The notes under the pieces were generated by a model. That model saw nothing but the letters and a program-made list of their open reading frames with translations. It searched no databases and was not told the origin of the DNA. The position numbers and the translations under genes were made by a program. Shown here one piece after another: positions 33,425 through 42,561 of a stretch of 64,000 nt of DNA. The number at the start of each line of letters is the position of its first letter. Position 1 is the first letter of the stretch. Source of the stretch: Acidobacteriota bacterium (GTDB lineage Bacteria > Acidobacteriota > Terriglobia > Bryobacterales > UBA6623); assembly GCA_027592785.1 (NCBI GenBank), contig JAQCLD010000006.1, positions 1 through 64,000 on the forward strand, read 5' to 3'.

Positions 33425-35635
33425 ATGCAATTCCTACGAGTTTCGATCCTCTGCCTTGTCCTGCTTGCTTTGGCGACCGCCGATGTTGCGTCAGCCGCGG
33501 ATTGGCCCTCTTGGCGAGGCCCCTCGTCGACCGGCGTTTCTCCAGACACGCGGATGCCCGGCTCTTGGTCGCCAGACGGTGAGAATCTGCTCTGGAAGAC
33601 CGAATTCGGAGGCCGCGCGACTCCGGTTGTAGTCAAAGGGATGGTTTGTACGATCCGTCTCGCAGAGCCGGAAACCCCCGCCAAGTGGCAAGAGCAGGTC
33701 GTTTGCCTCGATGAGGCTAGCGGGCAGGTTCGCTGGCAGCGCCGCCAGAACGTGTTTCAAACCGACATTCCGCACCACCGCGTCGGCTGGGCGTCGCTGG
33801 CCGCTGATCCGGAATCGGGCACGCTGTATGCGCAAGGTATCTCCGGCGTCGTCACTGCCTATCGCCCTGACGGGACCGTTCTTTGGGCTCGTTCCTTGGA
33901 TGAAGAAATTGGCCGTTTCTCCGGTTTTGGCGGCCGCACGACGACTCCGGTCGTCGACGGCGATCTGGTGGTAGTGACTTTCCTCACCGCGGGATTCGGC
34001 CCCAACGCGATTCCCCGCCACCGCTTCTATGCTTTGAACAGGGCTTCCGGTGAGACCGTTTGGATTTCGACGCCCGGCGTTGCCCCCCAAGACACGACGT
34101 ACTCGACGCCGATTGTGCGGGTCATCGGCGGACAGCGTCTACTCATCGCCGGCAATGGCGACGGGGGAGTCTACGCGATCAAGGTGGGCACCGGCGAAAA
34201 GGTTTGGGGTTTCCCGCTATCCAAGCGCGGCCTCAACACTTCGGTGGTGGAGAGCGGCGGCATCGTATACGCCTCACACAGCGAGGAGAACGTTGACGAA
34301 TCGACGAACATGGGCCGCCTGATCGCCCTGGACGCAAACGTGATTACCGAAGGGAAACCGAAGCTGTTGTGGATGGTCGATGGTTTCGGAGGCGGTTATT
34401 CCTCGCCCATCATCGATGGCGGAATCCTCTATCAGGCGGATAACTCGGCTAACCTTGTGGCCTTCGATGCGCTGAACGGCGAGCGGCTTTGGCTGGAGAA
34501 CTTGGGGATCGCGCAGAAAGCGTCCCCGGTGATTGCCGACGGCAAGATTTATGTCTCCGACGTCGACGGGCAATTCCACATCTTCAAGCTCAATGGCCGC
34601 ACAGCGCCGGAACGCTTGGATCTGGACACGTTTAAGAATGAAGACGGCTCCGCGACTCAGATCAACGGTTCGCCGGCGATCGCCAACGGGCGGATTTTTC
34701 TGCCTACGGATAACATGCTCTACTGCATCGCTACCGGCAACGGTATGTCGATGCCGGCTGTAACGGTTCCCGGTCCGGTGGAGAATGCGCCAGTCAGCGC
34801 TACGCCGGCTTATTTGCAAGTGACTCCGACGGAGGCGGCCCTTCGCCCCGGCACACAACAACATTTCGCGGCGCGCTTGTTTGATGCCCAAGGAAGATTC
34901 ATTCGCCAGGCCGACGCGGAGTGGAGTCTGGCTGGAATAGACGGACAACTCAATGCCGGCCACCTGGCGCTGACGGCCGAGAATGCGCCCCAAGGCGGAA
35001 CCGTAACCGCCAAAGCCGCGGGGCTAACCAGCGTCAGCCAGGTTCGCGTCATGCCCACCGTCGGCTATACCGAAACATTCAATTCCTATCCTGTGCAAGG
35101 TATCGTTGCCGGCGCTCCCGCGATGCGCGGCCGCTTCGCCGTCGTCGAGAAGGATGGCGAGAAAGTCCTCTACAAGGACGCGGCCAACTTAAGAAGCCAG
35201 AAAACGACGGCCTATCTGTCGCCCCCGAGCGATCGCGAGTACGAAGTTCAGGTGGACGTTTTCGCCGCCGAGAAAGGACGACGCATGCCGGACGTTGGCC
35301 TGATTTCCCATCGCTACACGCTCGATCTGATGGGCAACAAACAGCGCATGATGGTCCGAACATGGACGTCGGAGCTGGGTCGCTTCTCCGAGCAGGTCCC
35401 CTTCCGCTTCGATCCCAACGTCTGGTATCGTCTTCGCTTCCGGGTGGAGCCCAGCGGAGAGAACGGCCCGACGCACATCATGGCCAAGGCCTGGAAGCGC
35501 GACGAGCCGGAGCCTGACGCCTGGACTATTGATGTCGTCGACCCGATCGGCAATGCGCACGGCAGCGCGGGCATCTACGGTTATGCCCTGGCGGACATTT
35601 ACTACGATGATTGGAAAGTGCTTCCGCTGCAGTAG
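33425..35635 (+). CDS. Secreted PQQ-type beta-propeller protein with C-terminal lectin-like domain
   Basis: A 736-aa exported protein with a signal peptide (FLRVSILCLVLLALATADVASA). Residues 25-450 form a PQQ-like propeller beginning with ADWPSWRGPSSTGVS, a phrase common in Planctomycetes and Acidobacteriota, with blades such as ALNRASGETVWIS. A bacterial Ig-like segment follows (about 455-550). A C-terminal jelly-roll-like domain (TAYLSPPSDREYEVQVDVFA to YGYALADIYYDDWKV) may bind a carbohydrate. It heads a co-directional run with another propeller. Confidence 0.85.
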   Translation: MQFLRVSILCLVLLALATADVASAADWPSWRGPSSTGVSPDTRMPGSWSPDGENLLWKTEFGGRATPVVVKGMVCTIRLAEPETPAKWQEQVVCLDEASGQVRWQRRQNVFQTDIPHHRVGWASLAADPESGTLYAQGISGVVTAYRPDGTVLWARSLDEEIGRFSGFGGRTTTPVVDGDLVVVTFLTAGFGPNAIPRHRFYALNRASGETVWISTPGVAPQDTTYSTPIVRVIGGQRLLIAGNGDGGVYAIKVGTGEKVWGFPLSKRGLNTSVVESGGIVYASHSEENVDESTNMGRLIALDANVITEGKPKLLWMVDGFGGGYSSPIIDGGILYQADNSANLVAFDALNGERLWLENLGIAQKASPVIADGKIYVSDVDGQFHIFKLNGRTAPERLDLDTFKNEDGSATQINGSPAIANGRIFLPTDNMLYCIATGNGMSMPAVTVPGPVENAPVSATPAYLQVTPTEAALRPGTQQHFAARLFDAQGRFIRQADAEWSLAGIDGQLNAGHLALTAENAPQGGTVTAKAAGLTSVSQVRVMPTVGYTETFNSYPVQGIVAGAPAMRGRFAVVEKDGEKVLYKDAANLRSQKTTAYLSPPSDREYEVQVDVFAAEKGRRMPDVGLISHRYTLDLMGNKQRMMVRTWTSELGRFSEQVPFRFDPNVWYRLRFRVEPSGENGPTHIMAKAWKRDEPEPDAWTIDVVDPIGNAHGSAGIYGYALADIYYDDWKVLPLQ

Positions 35636-35660
35636 GCGCTCAGCCCACGGAGTTCAGACA

Positions 35661-37079
35661 ATGCGATCCCCACGATTCATACAACTTCTGGCTCTTCTCG
35701 CTTTCGCGGCGGCGCCCTCGTTCGCCGAAGATTGGCCCATGTGGGGCGGCAAACCGGAACGCAACATGGTTTCCACCGAGAAGGGAATCCCGCGCACCTG
35801 GGACATCGGCGCGAACGAGAACGTCAAATGGTCGGCGGAGATCGGATCGCAGTCCTACGGCAATCCCGTGGTGGCTGGCGGCAAGGTTTTCGTCGGGACC
35901 AACAATCAGTTGGAGCGCAACCCGAAGATCACCGGTGACCAGGGCGTCATGATGGTCTTCGACGAGAAGACGGGCGAGTTTCTCTGGCAGATGACTCACG
36001 CCAAACTAGAGTCGGGCCGCGTCAACGATTGGCCCGAGCAGGGCGTGTGTTCTTCGCCCGCGGTTGCGGACGGAATTGTCTACTATCTCTCCAGTCGCGC
36101 CGAGTTGATGGCCTTGGATGTCGAAGGTTTTCGCGACGGCGAGAACGACGGGCCCTTCACAGAGGAAGAGTTCACTTCTGAGTTCGACGGCGACGTGATC
36201 TGGAAGCTAGATCTGTTTAACGATCTAGGCGTGTTCCCTCACAACATGGCGGCGACTTCGCCGCTGATCGTCGGCGATCTAATTTTTGTAAATACGTCTA
36301 ACGGCGTCGACGAGAGCCATTCGAATATCCCTTCGCCGCGCTCGCCCAGCTTTCTGGCGGTCAATCGCAAGACCGGCGAGATTCTCTGGGAAGACGCTTC
36401 GCCCGGCGAGAACATCCTTCACGGGCAGTGGTCTTCACCCGGTTACGGCACGATCGGCGGAGTGGAGCAAGCGATCTTCGCCGGCGGAGACGGCTGGCTG
36501 CGAAGTTTTGAACCGCAAACCGGCAAGATCCTCTGGCAGTTCGACGTGAACCCGAAGGATTCGGAGTGGAAGCAAGGCCGCGGCGACCGCAACAACATCA
36601 TCGCCACCCCGGTCGTCTTCGATAACAAGGTATTCATTGCGGTCGGCCAAGACCCCGAACACGGGGAAGGCGTCGGACATCTCTATGCTGTCGACGGAAC
36701 CAAGCGCGGTGACATTACCGAAAGCGGTCTGGCCTGGCGCCATCCTTTCCGGCGTACGATCTCGACCGTGGCGATCTCGGACGGCGTCGTTTATGCAGCC
36801 AACTTCTCCGGTTTTCTCCATGCGCTTGATCTGAAAACCGGCGAGTTGCTCTGGGAGCATGATCTGCTGGCAGCCGTTTGGGGCTCCCCTTACATCGTCG
36901 ACGGGAAAGTTCTCATCGGCGATGAAGACGGCGACATCGCCGTGTTGCAGGCAGGCAAGACCCACGAACTTCTCTCTGAGGTCAACATGGGCAACTCCGT
37001 ATACTCCACGCCCGTAGTCGCCAACGGGGTGCTCTACATCATGACTCGTTCGCGGCTTTACGCGATCGCCCAGAAGTAG
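35661..37079 (+). CDS. Secreted PQQ-type beta-propeller protein
   Basis: A 472-aa exported protein. The ATG at 35661 gives a clear signal peptide (MRSPRFIQLLALLAFAAAPSFA); the longer track ORF overlaps the previous gene out of frame. The propeller starts EDWPMWGGKPERNMVS and has blades with VNRKTGEILWED, SFEPQTGKILWQF and ALDLKTGELLWEH. No cofactor-binding residues can be assigned with certainty. It follows the 736-aa propeller by 25 bp. Confidence 0.85.
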   Translation: MRSPRFIQLLALLAFAAAPSFAEDWPMWGGKPERNMVSTEKGIPRTWDIGANENVKWSAEIGSQSYGNPVVAGGKVFVGTNNQLERNPKITGDQGVMMVFDEKTGEFLWQMTHAKLESGRVNDWPEQGVCSSPAVADGIVYYLSSRAELMALDVEGFRDGENDGPFTEEEFTSEFDGDVIWKLDLFNDLGVFPHNMAATSPLIVGDLIFVNTSNGVDESHSNIPSPRSPSFLAVNRKTGEILWEDASPGENILHGQWSSPGYGTIGGVEQAIFAGGDGWLRSFEPQTGKILWQFDVNPKDSEWKQGRGDRNNIIATPVVFDNKVFIAVGQDPEHGEGVGHLYAVDGTKRGDITESGLAWRHPFRRTISTVAISDGVVYAANFSGFLHALDLKTGELLWEHDLLAAVWGSPYIVDGKVLIGDEDGDIAVLQAGKTHELLSEVNMGNSVYSTPVVANGVLYIMTRSRLYAIAQK

Positions 37080-37128
37080 GGCGCACCGGGCCGCTGACTT
37101 TCTTCGAAACTAGATAACGCCATAGAAC

Positions 37129-38223
37129 ATGTCTGTTGCCGTCGACTCCCAACTCCAAACAAAAGTGGCCGCTGCCCGCGAGCGCCTCGATGCGCACGTC
37201 CGCGAGATCGTGCAGTGGCACTTCAATCCCGAGACCGGTTGTGAGTTCTGGCTCAACAGAGCGAAGAGTTTCGACTTCGACCCGCGTAAGGACGTCAACA
37301 GTTTTGACGACCTCAAGAAGTTCGGCTTATTTGAAGACGAGTGGCTGCGCGGCGGACCGGTGCGCCGTTGGGTGCCCAAAGGCCTTGCCGACAAGCCTGT
37401 CTATGTCTTTGAAACGGGCGGCACGACCGGCGTTCCCAAAAGCCGCATCAACATTGACGACTTTAGAACTGACTATTCGGAGTTCTCGAAGACTCTGCCC
37501 GATCAGCATTTTCCGAAAGGTTCGGACTGGCTCATGCTCGGGCCCAGCGGCCCGCGGCGTTTACGACTAGCGGTGGAGCATCTGGCCCAAGTTCGCGGCG
37601 GCATCAGCTTCTGCATCGATCTGGACCCCCGTTGGGTGGTCAAGCTGCTGAAACGCGGCGAGATGGACGAAGTCGAGCGATACAAGAAACATTGCATCGA
37701 TCAGGCCATTACGATTCTCGGCGCCCACGAGGGCATTAAGTGCATCTTCACGACTCCGAAGTTGCTTGAGGCCCTATGCGACCGCATTTCGCTCAAGAAA
37801 TACGGCATCACCGGCGTCTTCTGCGGCGGTACCGAGATGACCCCGCAGTTCAACCGCTTCGCTCACGAAGAGCTGCTTGAAGGCGCATACTTCGCCGCGA
37901 CGTACGGCAATACGCTGATGGGTTTGGCGTGTCACAAACCGTTCGACCCCGCCGACGACTACGCCATCATCTACTTCCCTCCGCAGCCTCGCGCTGCAAC
38001 CCAAGTCGTCAATCCGGACAGCATGGACGAGGAAGTTGGCTATGGCGAGACGGGCCGCGTCCTGCTGACGACGCTGACCAAAGAGTTCTTCATGCCGCGC
38101 TTCCCGGAGCGCGACATGTGCGAGCGCGAAGCTCCCTGTGACGCATACCCTTGGGAAGGCGTTCGAAACGTGCGCCCATTCCAGACCGGAAAGAGCGGCC
38201 AAGTGACAGTCGGCGTCTATTGA
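37129..38223 (+). CDS. PaaK/LuxE-like adenylate-forming enzyme
   Basis: A 364-aa cytoplasmic protein. FETGGTTGVPKS is the phosphate-binding loop of adenylate-forming enzymes. The layout resembles phenylacetate-CoA ligase and LuxE acyl-protein synthetase, but the chain is short and largely lacks the C-terminal lid domain. It would activate an aromatic or fatty carboxylate as an acyl adenylate. It is followed 37 bp later by an iron alcohol dehydrogenase, a pairing that suggests carboxylate-aldehyde-alcohol conversion. No acyl-CoA/acyl reductase (LuxC type) is beside it. Confidence 0.7.
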   Translation: MSVAVDSQLQTKVAAARERLDAHVREIVQWHFNPETGCEFWLNRAKSFDFDPRKDVNSFDDLKKFGLFEDEWLRGGPVRRWVPKGLADKPVYVFETGGTTGVPKSRINIDDFRTDYSEFSKTLPDQHFPKGSDWLMLGPSGPRRLRLAVEHLAQVRGGISFCIDLDPRWVVKLLKRGEMDEVERYKKHCIDQAITILGAHEGIKCIFTTPKLLEALCDRISLKKYGITGVFCGGTEMTPQFNRFAHEELLEGAYFAATYGNTLMGLACHKPFDPADDYAIIYFPPQPRAATQVVNPDSMDEEVGYGETGRVLLTTLTKEFFMPRFPERDMCEREAPCDAYPWEGVRNVRPFQTGKSGQVTVGVY

Positions 38224-38260
38224 TGAGCGCCGTCCCCGGTCGAATCGGAACGCTCAGCGC

Positions 38261-39370
38261 ATGACCTCTTTCGACTTCCAGCCCCGCACCCGGGTCATTT
38301 TTGGCGCAGGTTCGATCCAGCGTCTGGGCGAGCTGGCGGCGAGCCTCGGCGCGTCGCGCGTCTTGCTCGTCGCTGACCCGGGTATCGTCGCCGCCGGCCA
38401 TCCGCAAACGGCGATTCGCTTGTTGACGGCGGCGGGAATCGAAAGTCTCCTCTTTGACCAAGTTGCTGAGAACCCAACAACGGATCACGTCAACGCAGGT
38501 TTGGAGTTTGTCCAGGGCCGCGGCGTCGATCTGATCATTGGATTAGGCGGCGGCAGTTCGCTGGACTGCGCCCGCGGCATCAACTTTCTGCTGACCAACG
38601 GCGGTCAGATGGCCGACTACTGGGGCGTCGGTAAGGCGTCGAAGCCGATGCTTCCGTTTATCTCGATACCGACCACGGCAGGCACCGGCAGCGAGGCCCA
38701 ATCCTATGCGCTCATCGCCGATCCTGTCACCCACCAGAAGATGGCCTGCGGAGATCCCAAAGCAGCCGCGGCGATCGCCCTGCTCGACCCGGAACTGACC
38801 CTAACGCAGCCGGCCCAGGTCACCGCGGTTACGGGCATGGATGCAATAGTCCACGCCCTCGAGACGCTGGTGGCGACCAAGCGCAACCCAATCTCCGAAG
38901 TCTTCTCGCAGCGCGCCTGGCAGCTGTTGTCTCGCAACTACCCGCTGGTCCTGAGTGAGCCCAACAATCCCGAAGCGAGGGCCGGAATGTTGCTCGGCGC
39001 ACACTTCGCCGGCGCGGCGATTGAGAACTCTATGTTGGGCGCCGCCCACGCTTGCGCTAATCCGTTAACTGCACGGTTTGACGTGACTCATGGCGCCGCC
39101 GTCGGACTCATGCTGCCCGCAGTCATCCGTTTCAATGCTTTGCAGCAAGCCTCGCTCTACGAAACCGTCGGCGGGGCCGAACACGTCACCCGGCAGGTCG
39201 AAGACTTGATGGAACAGGCCACGCTTCCGGCGCGTCTGTCTGAATACGGAATCTCTGAAAACGACGTTCCGCAACTGGCCGAGGATGCCGCCAAACAGTG
39301 GACGGCTCAGTTCAACCCGCGTCCGGTCGAATTGAACGATTTCGTCGGGCTCTACCAGAGCGTTCTGTAA
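38261..39370 (+). CDS. Iron-containing alcohol dehydrogenase
   Basis: A 369-aa NAD(P)-dependent group III dehydrogenase. GLGGGSSLDCARGI binds the dinucleotide; PTTAGTGSEAQSYALI is the family signature. Metal ligands fit Asp and His residues around TAVTGMDAIVHALE and the late AHACANPLTARFDVTHGAAVGLMLP. It interconverts an alcohol and its aldehyde. The stop abuts the ATG of the next propeller gene directly, indicating one transcript. Confidence 0.92.
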   Translation: MTSFDFQPRTRVIFGAGSIQRLGELAASLGASRVLLVADPGIVAAGHPQTAIRLLTAAGIESLLFDQVAENPTTDHVNAGLEFVQGRGVDLIIGLGGGSSLDCARGINFLLTNGGQMADYWGVGKASKPMLPFISIPTTAGTGSEAQSYALIADPVTHQKMACGDPKAAAAIALLDPELTLTQPAQVTAVTGMDAIVHALETLVATKRNPISEVFSQRAWQLLSRNYPLVLSEPNNPEARAGMLLGAHFAGAAIENSMLGAAHACANPLTARFDVTHGAAVGLMLPAVIRFNALQQASLYETVGGAEHVTRQVEDLMEQATLPARLSEYGISENDVPQLAEDAAKQWTAQFNPRPVELNDFVGLYQSVL

Positions 39371-40498
39371 ATGCGAATGAAGATGCCAAACCAGCGACCG
39401 AACGCCCGCCGCTTGCTCGCCGCTGCTTGGCTCCTAGCCCTGGCCGCTTTGCCCGTTGCCGCCGACTGGCCTATGTTTCTCGGCAACGCCCAGCGCAACT
39501 CGGTCATCGAGCGCAGCTTTCCTCCGCCGCTCGCCGTGGAGTGGACCTATGACGCCCCCGACGGAATCGATTCCACCGCCATCATCGTCGACGGGACGGT
39601 CTACTTCGGCGAGATGAACGGCAAGTTCCACGCAGTGGAGCTGGCAACAGGGAAGGGCAAATGGGTCTATCAGGCGGGCCTCGGCGTTCCCGCTTCGGGC
39701 TGCGTGATGGACGGCGTCGTTTTCTTCGGAGACGAAGAAGGAGCTTTCCACGCCGTCGATATCGTGACCGGCGCGCTGCGCTGGAAGTACCAGACCGGCG
39801 CCGAGATTCTCTCCTCGCCCAGCTGCCTGCCCGGCGCGGTCCTCGTCGGCTCCTACGATTCCAGCCTTTACAGCCTCAATCCCGCGACGGGCGAGCCCAA
39901 CTGGGACTACCGCACCGAAGACCGCGTCCATTGCAGCCCGGCAGTGCAGGACGGCAAGACCTTCGTGACGGGCTGCGACGGGCGCCTGCGCGTCATCGAC
40001 GTCAAAACCGGCAAAGAGGAGTCCCAAGTCTCGACCGACGATTACATTGCTTCAACGCCCGCCCTAGTCGGCGACCGCATTTATATCGGAACCATGGGCG
40101 GCCAAGTGCTGGCCATCGATTGGAAGAAGGGCGAAATCGTCTGGTCTTATCGATACTCGGACGCCAACAACCAATTCCTGTCTTCGCCCGCCGTGGTGGA
40201 CGGCAAGGTGATCCTCGGCGGCCGCGACCGGCGCGTTCACGCCATCGACGAGCAGACAGGCACCCTCGTCTGGGAGTTCATGACTAGATCCCGGATCGAC
40301 TCGTCCCCCGTCGTTGCCGGCCAGACGGTATGGGTTGGCTCCAACGACGGCAATCTCTACGCTCTTGACCTCAAAACCGGCCAAGAACAATGGAAATTCA
40401 CCCTCGGCGGCCCCGTCGTCGCCCAGGCGGCGATTTCCGGAGACCGCTTGATTATCGGTTCTCGGGACGGCGTCCTCTACAGCTTGAAAAAGCCCTAA
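39371..40498 (+). CDS. Secreted PQQ-type beta-propeller protein
   Basis: A 375-aa exported protein with a signal peptide (LLAAAWLLALAALPVAA). It is a compact propeller of BamB/PQQ type: DWPMFLGNAQRNSVIE, AVELATGKGKWVYQ, AVDIVTGALRWKYQ, AIDEQTGTLVWEF, ALDLKTGQEQWKF. The ATG follows the preceding dehydrogenase stop with no gap. It is the smallest of the four propellers here. Function unknown. Confidence 0.85.
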   Translation: MRMKMPNQRPNARRLLAAAWLLALAALPVAADWPMFLGNAQRNSVIERSFPPPLAVEWTYDAPDGIDSTAIIVDGTVYFGEMNGKFHAVELATGKGKWVYQAGLGVPASGCVMDGVVFFGDEEGAFHAVDIVTGALRWKYQTGAEILSSPSCLPGAVLVGSYDSSLYSLNPATGEPNWDYRTEDRVHCSPAVQDGKTFVTGCDGRLRVIDVKTGKEESQVSTDDYIASTPALVGDRIYIGTMGGQVLAIDWKKGEIVWSYRYSDANNQFLSSPAVVDGKVILGGRDRRVHAIDEQTGTLVWEFMTRSRIDSSPVVAGQTVWVGSNDGNLYALDLKTGQEQWKFTLGGPVVAQAAISGDRLIIGSRDGVLYSLKKP

Positions 40499-40520
40499 GT
40501 CGCTGACAGCAAAATACCTA

Positions 40521-40550
40521 TTGCCTCACCACGATCTTGTGGTGTATTAT
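40521..40550 (+). promoter_or_regulatory. Promoter with a palindrome filling the spacer
   Basis: TTGCCT (40521) and TATTAT (40545) fit -35 and -10 hexamers 18 bp apart. The whole spacer is the inverted repeat CACCAC-GATCTT-GTGGTG (40527-40544). A protein bound there would sit exactly between the two hexamers. It precedes the small ORF at 40574. Confidence 0.5.
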
Positions 40551-40573
40551 CCTCCACAGGGAGCCTTGTGCTC

Positions 40574-40771
40574 GCTATGCAGATGAAACTCACATTTTTC
40601 AAGTCTTACTCGAAGCTCGGTTGGTGGGCTGCCCGGTTGCCGAAAGGCGAACAATGGGCCGGCCAGGAAGTCGAGTTGATGGGCTTTGGCGTCACCCAGA
40701 CCCAAGCCGAGCGTGATCTCGCGGAGAAAGAGCAGGCGCAAATGAGCGCCGAAGCGGAACTCGCCGCCTAA
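40574..40771 (+). CDS. Small protein of unknown function
   Basis: About 65 aa (MAMQMKLTFF by analogy with the track, where the frame opens at 40568; ATG at 40577). I chose the nearest in-frame region after the promoter; the exact start is uncertain. YSKLGWWAARLPKGEQWAGQEVELMGFG looks like a small beta-sheet unit, and the C-terminus is a helix rich in E, A and Q. An antisense ORF of similar length exists, but the good promoter favours the plus strand. Not recognised. Confidence 0.45.
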   Translation, partial: AMQMKLTFFKSYSKLGWWAARLPKGEQWAGQEVELMGFGVTQTQAERDLAEKEQAQMSAEAELAA

Positions 40772-40960
40772 CAGCGGACCTCTCGCCGCCCCCTCCCTCA
40801 AGCAATATTCCCGACGCCTCTAACCAGTTCAGCGATTCTCGCCCGAGGCGAGCAAGACTGTAGCGGAGTTAGTTTGTCAGGGGAACGCTTGGATTACGCC
40901 CCCGATCGGACTGTCGCGCATTACCCTCGTACTCGGAGGCAAGTTAGGGCTGCGTCTCGG

Positions 40961-41173
40961 CTAAGGACGCAGGTCCATCACCAGCCCGGAATCGAGGAAG
41001 AACTGCCGCACCGGAACAGCTTCGGGCCCTTCCACCGTCACAGTCAAACTCAAATCCTGCGGCGGACCCAGCAGGCGGATATCGATGCGGTCCAACTCGT
41101 CGTAGAAGCGCACGTAAGAAATGGCCTGTACGTTGATGACGCGATTGCGGATTCGGATAAACGGCGAGCTCAT
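40961..41173 (-). CDS. Small conserved-looking protein
   Basis: A 70-aa protein, MSSPFIRIRNRVINVQAISYVRF..., with alternating strands (DRIDIRLLG, LSLTVTVEG) and a short helix (VRQFFLDSG). It resembles small uncharacterised one-domain proteins with an FIRI-N-INV start. It is divergent from the class V aminotransferase gene, with about 58 bp between the starts. No motif gives a function. Confidence 0.55.
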   Translation of the reverse strand: MSSPFIRIRNRVINVQAISYVRFYDELDRIDIRLLGPPQDLSLTVTVEGPEAVPVRQFFLDSGLVMDLRP

Positions 41174-41231
41174 GACGCGGGGAGTCTCTCAAGTCTAGCT
41201 GAGGTCACAGGCCGTATAATCGACGTTCGCC

Positions 41232-42476
41232 ATGAACGTTGAAAACAGTCTCGACCTCGATTGGATTCGCTCCCAGTTTCCAGCGCTATCTATTGAGGTC
41301 GCCGGCGGCCCAGCGGTCTTCCTCGATGCCCCCGGCGGTACGCAGGTCCCCCAACAGGTCGTGTCGGCCGTCTCCGATGCCCTAGTGAACGCCAACGCCA
41401 ACACTCACGGCGCGTTTCTGACGAGCCAACGTGTTGACCAGATCATCGCCGCCGCCCACCAAGCGGCGGGCGACTTCCTCGGCTGCGATGCAGACGAAGT
41501 CGTATTCGGCCCCAACATGACCAGTCTGACTTTTTCGCTGAGCCGCGCCATGGGCCGAGCACTCAAGCCAGGCGATGAGATCGTGCTCACTTACCTCGAT
41601 CACGACGCGAATTTTGCCCCCTGGAAGGCGCTGGAAGAGACCGGCGCAGTCATCCGGGTTGCCGACTTTCGTCGTGAGGACTGTACTCTCGACATCGATC
41701 AGCTACTTGGCCTAATCAACCACAACACTAAAATCGTCGCCGTCGGCTACGCGTCGAACTCGGTCGGCTCGATCAACGATGTCGCCCAAATCGCTGCAGC
41801 CGCCAAAGCCGTCGGGGCCTACAGCTTCATCGACGCCGTTCACTACGCGCCACACGGTCCGATTGATGTGCGCGCCATCGGTTGCGACTTCCTGGCCTGC
41901 TCGGCGTACAAGTTTTTCGGACCGCATCAGGGGATACTCTACGGACGCCGCGAGCTTCTCGAGCGGCTCCGGCCCTACAAAGTCCGCCCGGCCAGCGACG
42001 AGCCTCCCTGGCGCTGGGAGACGGGTACGCAGAATCACGAGGCCATGGCCGGCGTGACCGCTGCTGTCGATTATCTGGCAGCCCTGGGCGAACGATTGGG
42101 CGAAACCGGCGCACGACGGCAGCAGCTGCAGGCGTCGATGCATGCGACCAGCGCCTACGAGCGGCGTCTTTCAGAGAAGCTAATCGCCGGCTTGCTCGAT
42201 ATCCCCTCCGTTGAGTTCTTCGGGATTCGCGAACTCGAGCGCTTCTCCCAGCGGACCCCAACCGTCTCGATTCGCGTCCAAGGCCTCTCGCCGCGCGATG
42301 TCGTCGAAAGGCTCGCCGAATTGGGATTCTTCGTCTGGGAGGGGAACTACTACGCCCTCAATCTCAGCGAACGGCTAGGCGTTGAGTCCTCCGGAGGCAT
42401 GATCCGGATCGGTTGCGCCCACTACAACACCCTCTCTGAAATAGATCGTTTGCTGGCGGCTATCGAGACCCTGTAG
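41232..42476 (+). CDS. Cysteine desulfurase-like class V aminotransferase
   Basis: A 414-aa PLP enzyme. It has the TIGR01976-type opening (DLDWIRSQFPALSIEVAGGPAVFLDAPGGTQVP), ANTHGAFLTSQ and the PLP lysine in LACSAYKFFGPHQG. This subfamily is related to SufS but often lacks proven desulfurase activity. VYFDN is replaced here by VFLDAPGG, as usual for the subgroup. No Fe-S assembly genes are adjacent. The start is the ATG at 41232. Confidence 0.85.
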   Translation: MNVENSLDLDWIRSQFPALSIEVAGGPAVFLDAPGGTQVPQQVVSAVSDALVNANANTHGAFLTSQRVDQIIAAAHQAAGDFLGCDADEVVFGPNMTSLTFSLSRAMGRALKPGDEIVLTYLDHDANFAPWKALEETGAVIRVADFRREDCTLDIDQLLGLINHNTKIVAVGYASNSVGSINDVAQIAAAAKAVGAYSFIDAVHYAPHGPIDVRAIGCDFLACSAYKFFGPHQGILYGRRELLERLRPYKVRPASDEPPWRWETGTQNHEAMAGVTAAVDYLAALGERLGETGARRQQLQASMHATSAYERRLSEKLIAGLLDIPSVEFFGIRELERFSQRTPTVSIRVQGLSPRDVVERLAELGFFVWEGNYYALNLSERLGVESSGGMIRIGCAHYNTLSEIDRLLAAIETL

Positions 42477-42561
42477 GTCCGCGCCGAAAAAGGTTTGCTC
42501 CTCGGGTGTTACCGTCCTACCGCCGGTCACGCCTAACCAATGAAGGCATACTAAGAGTTTC

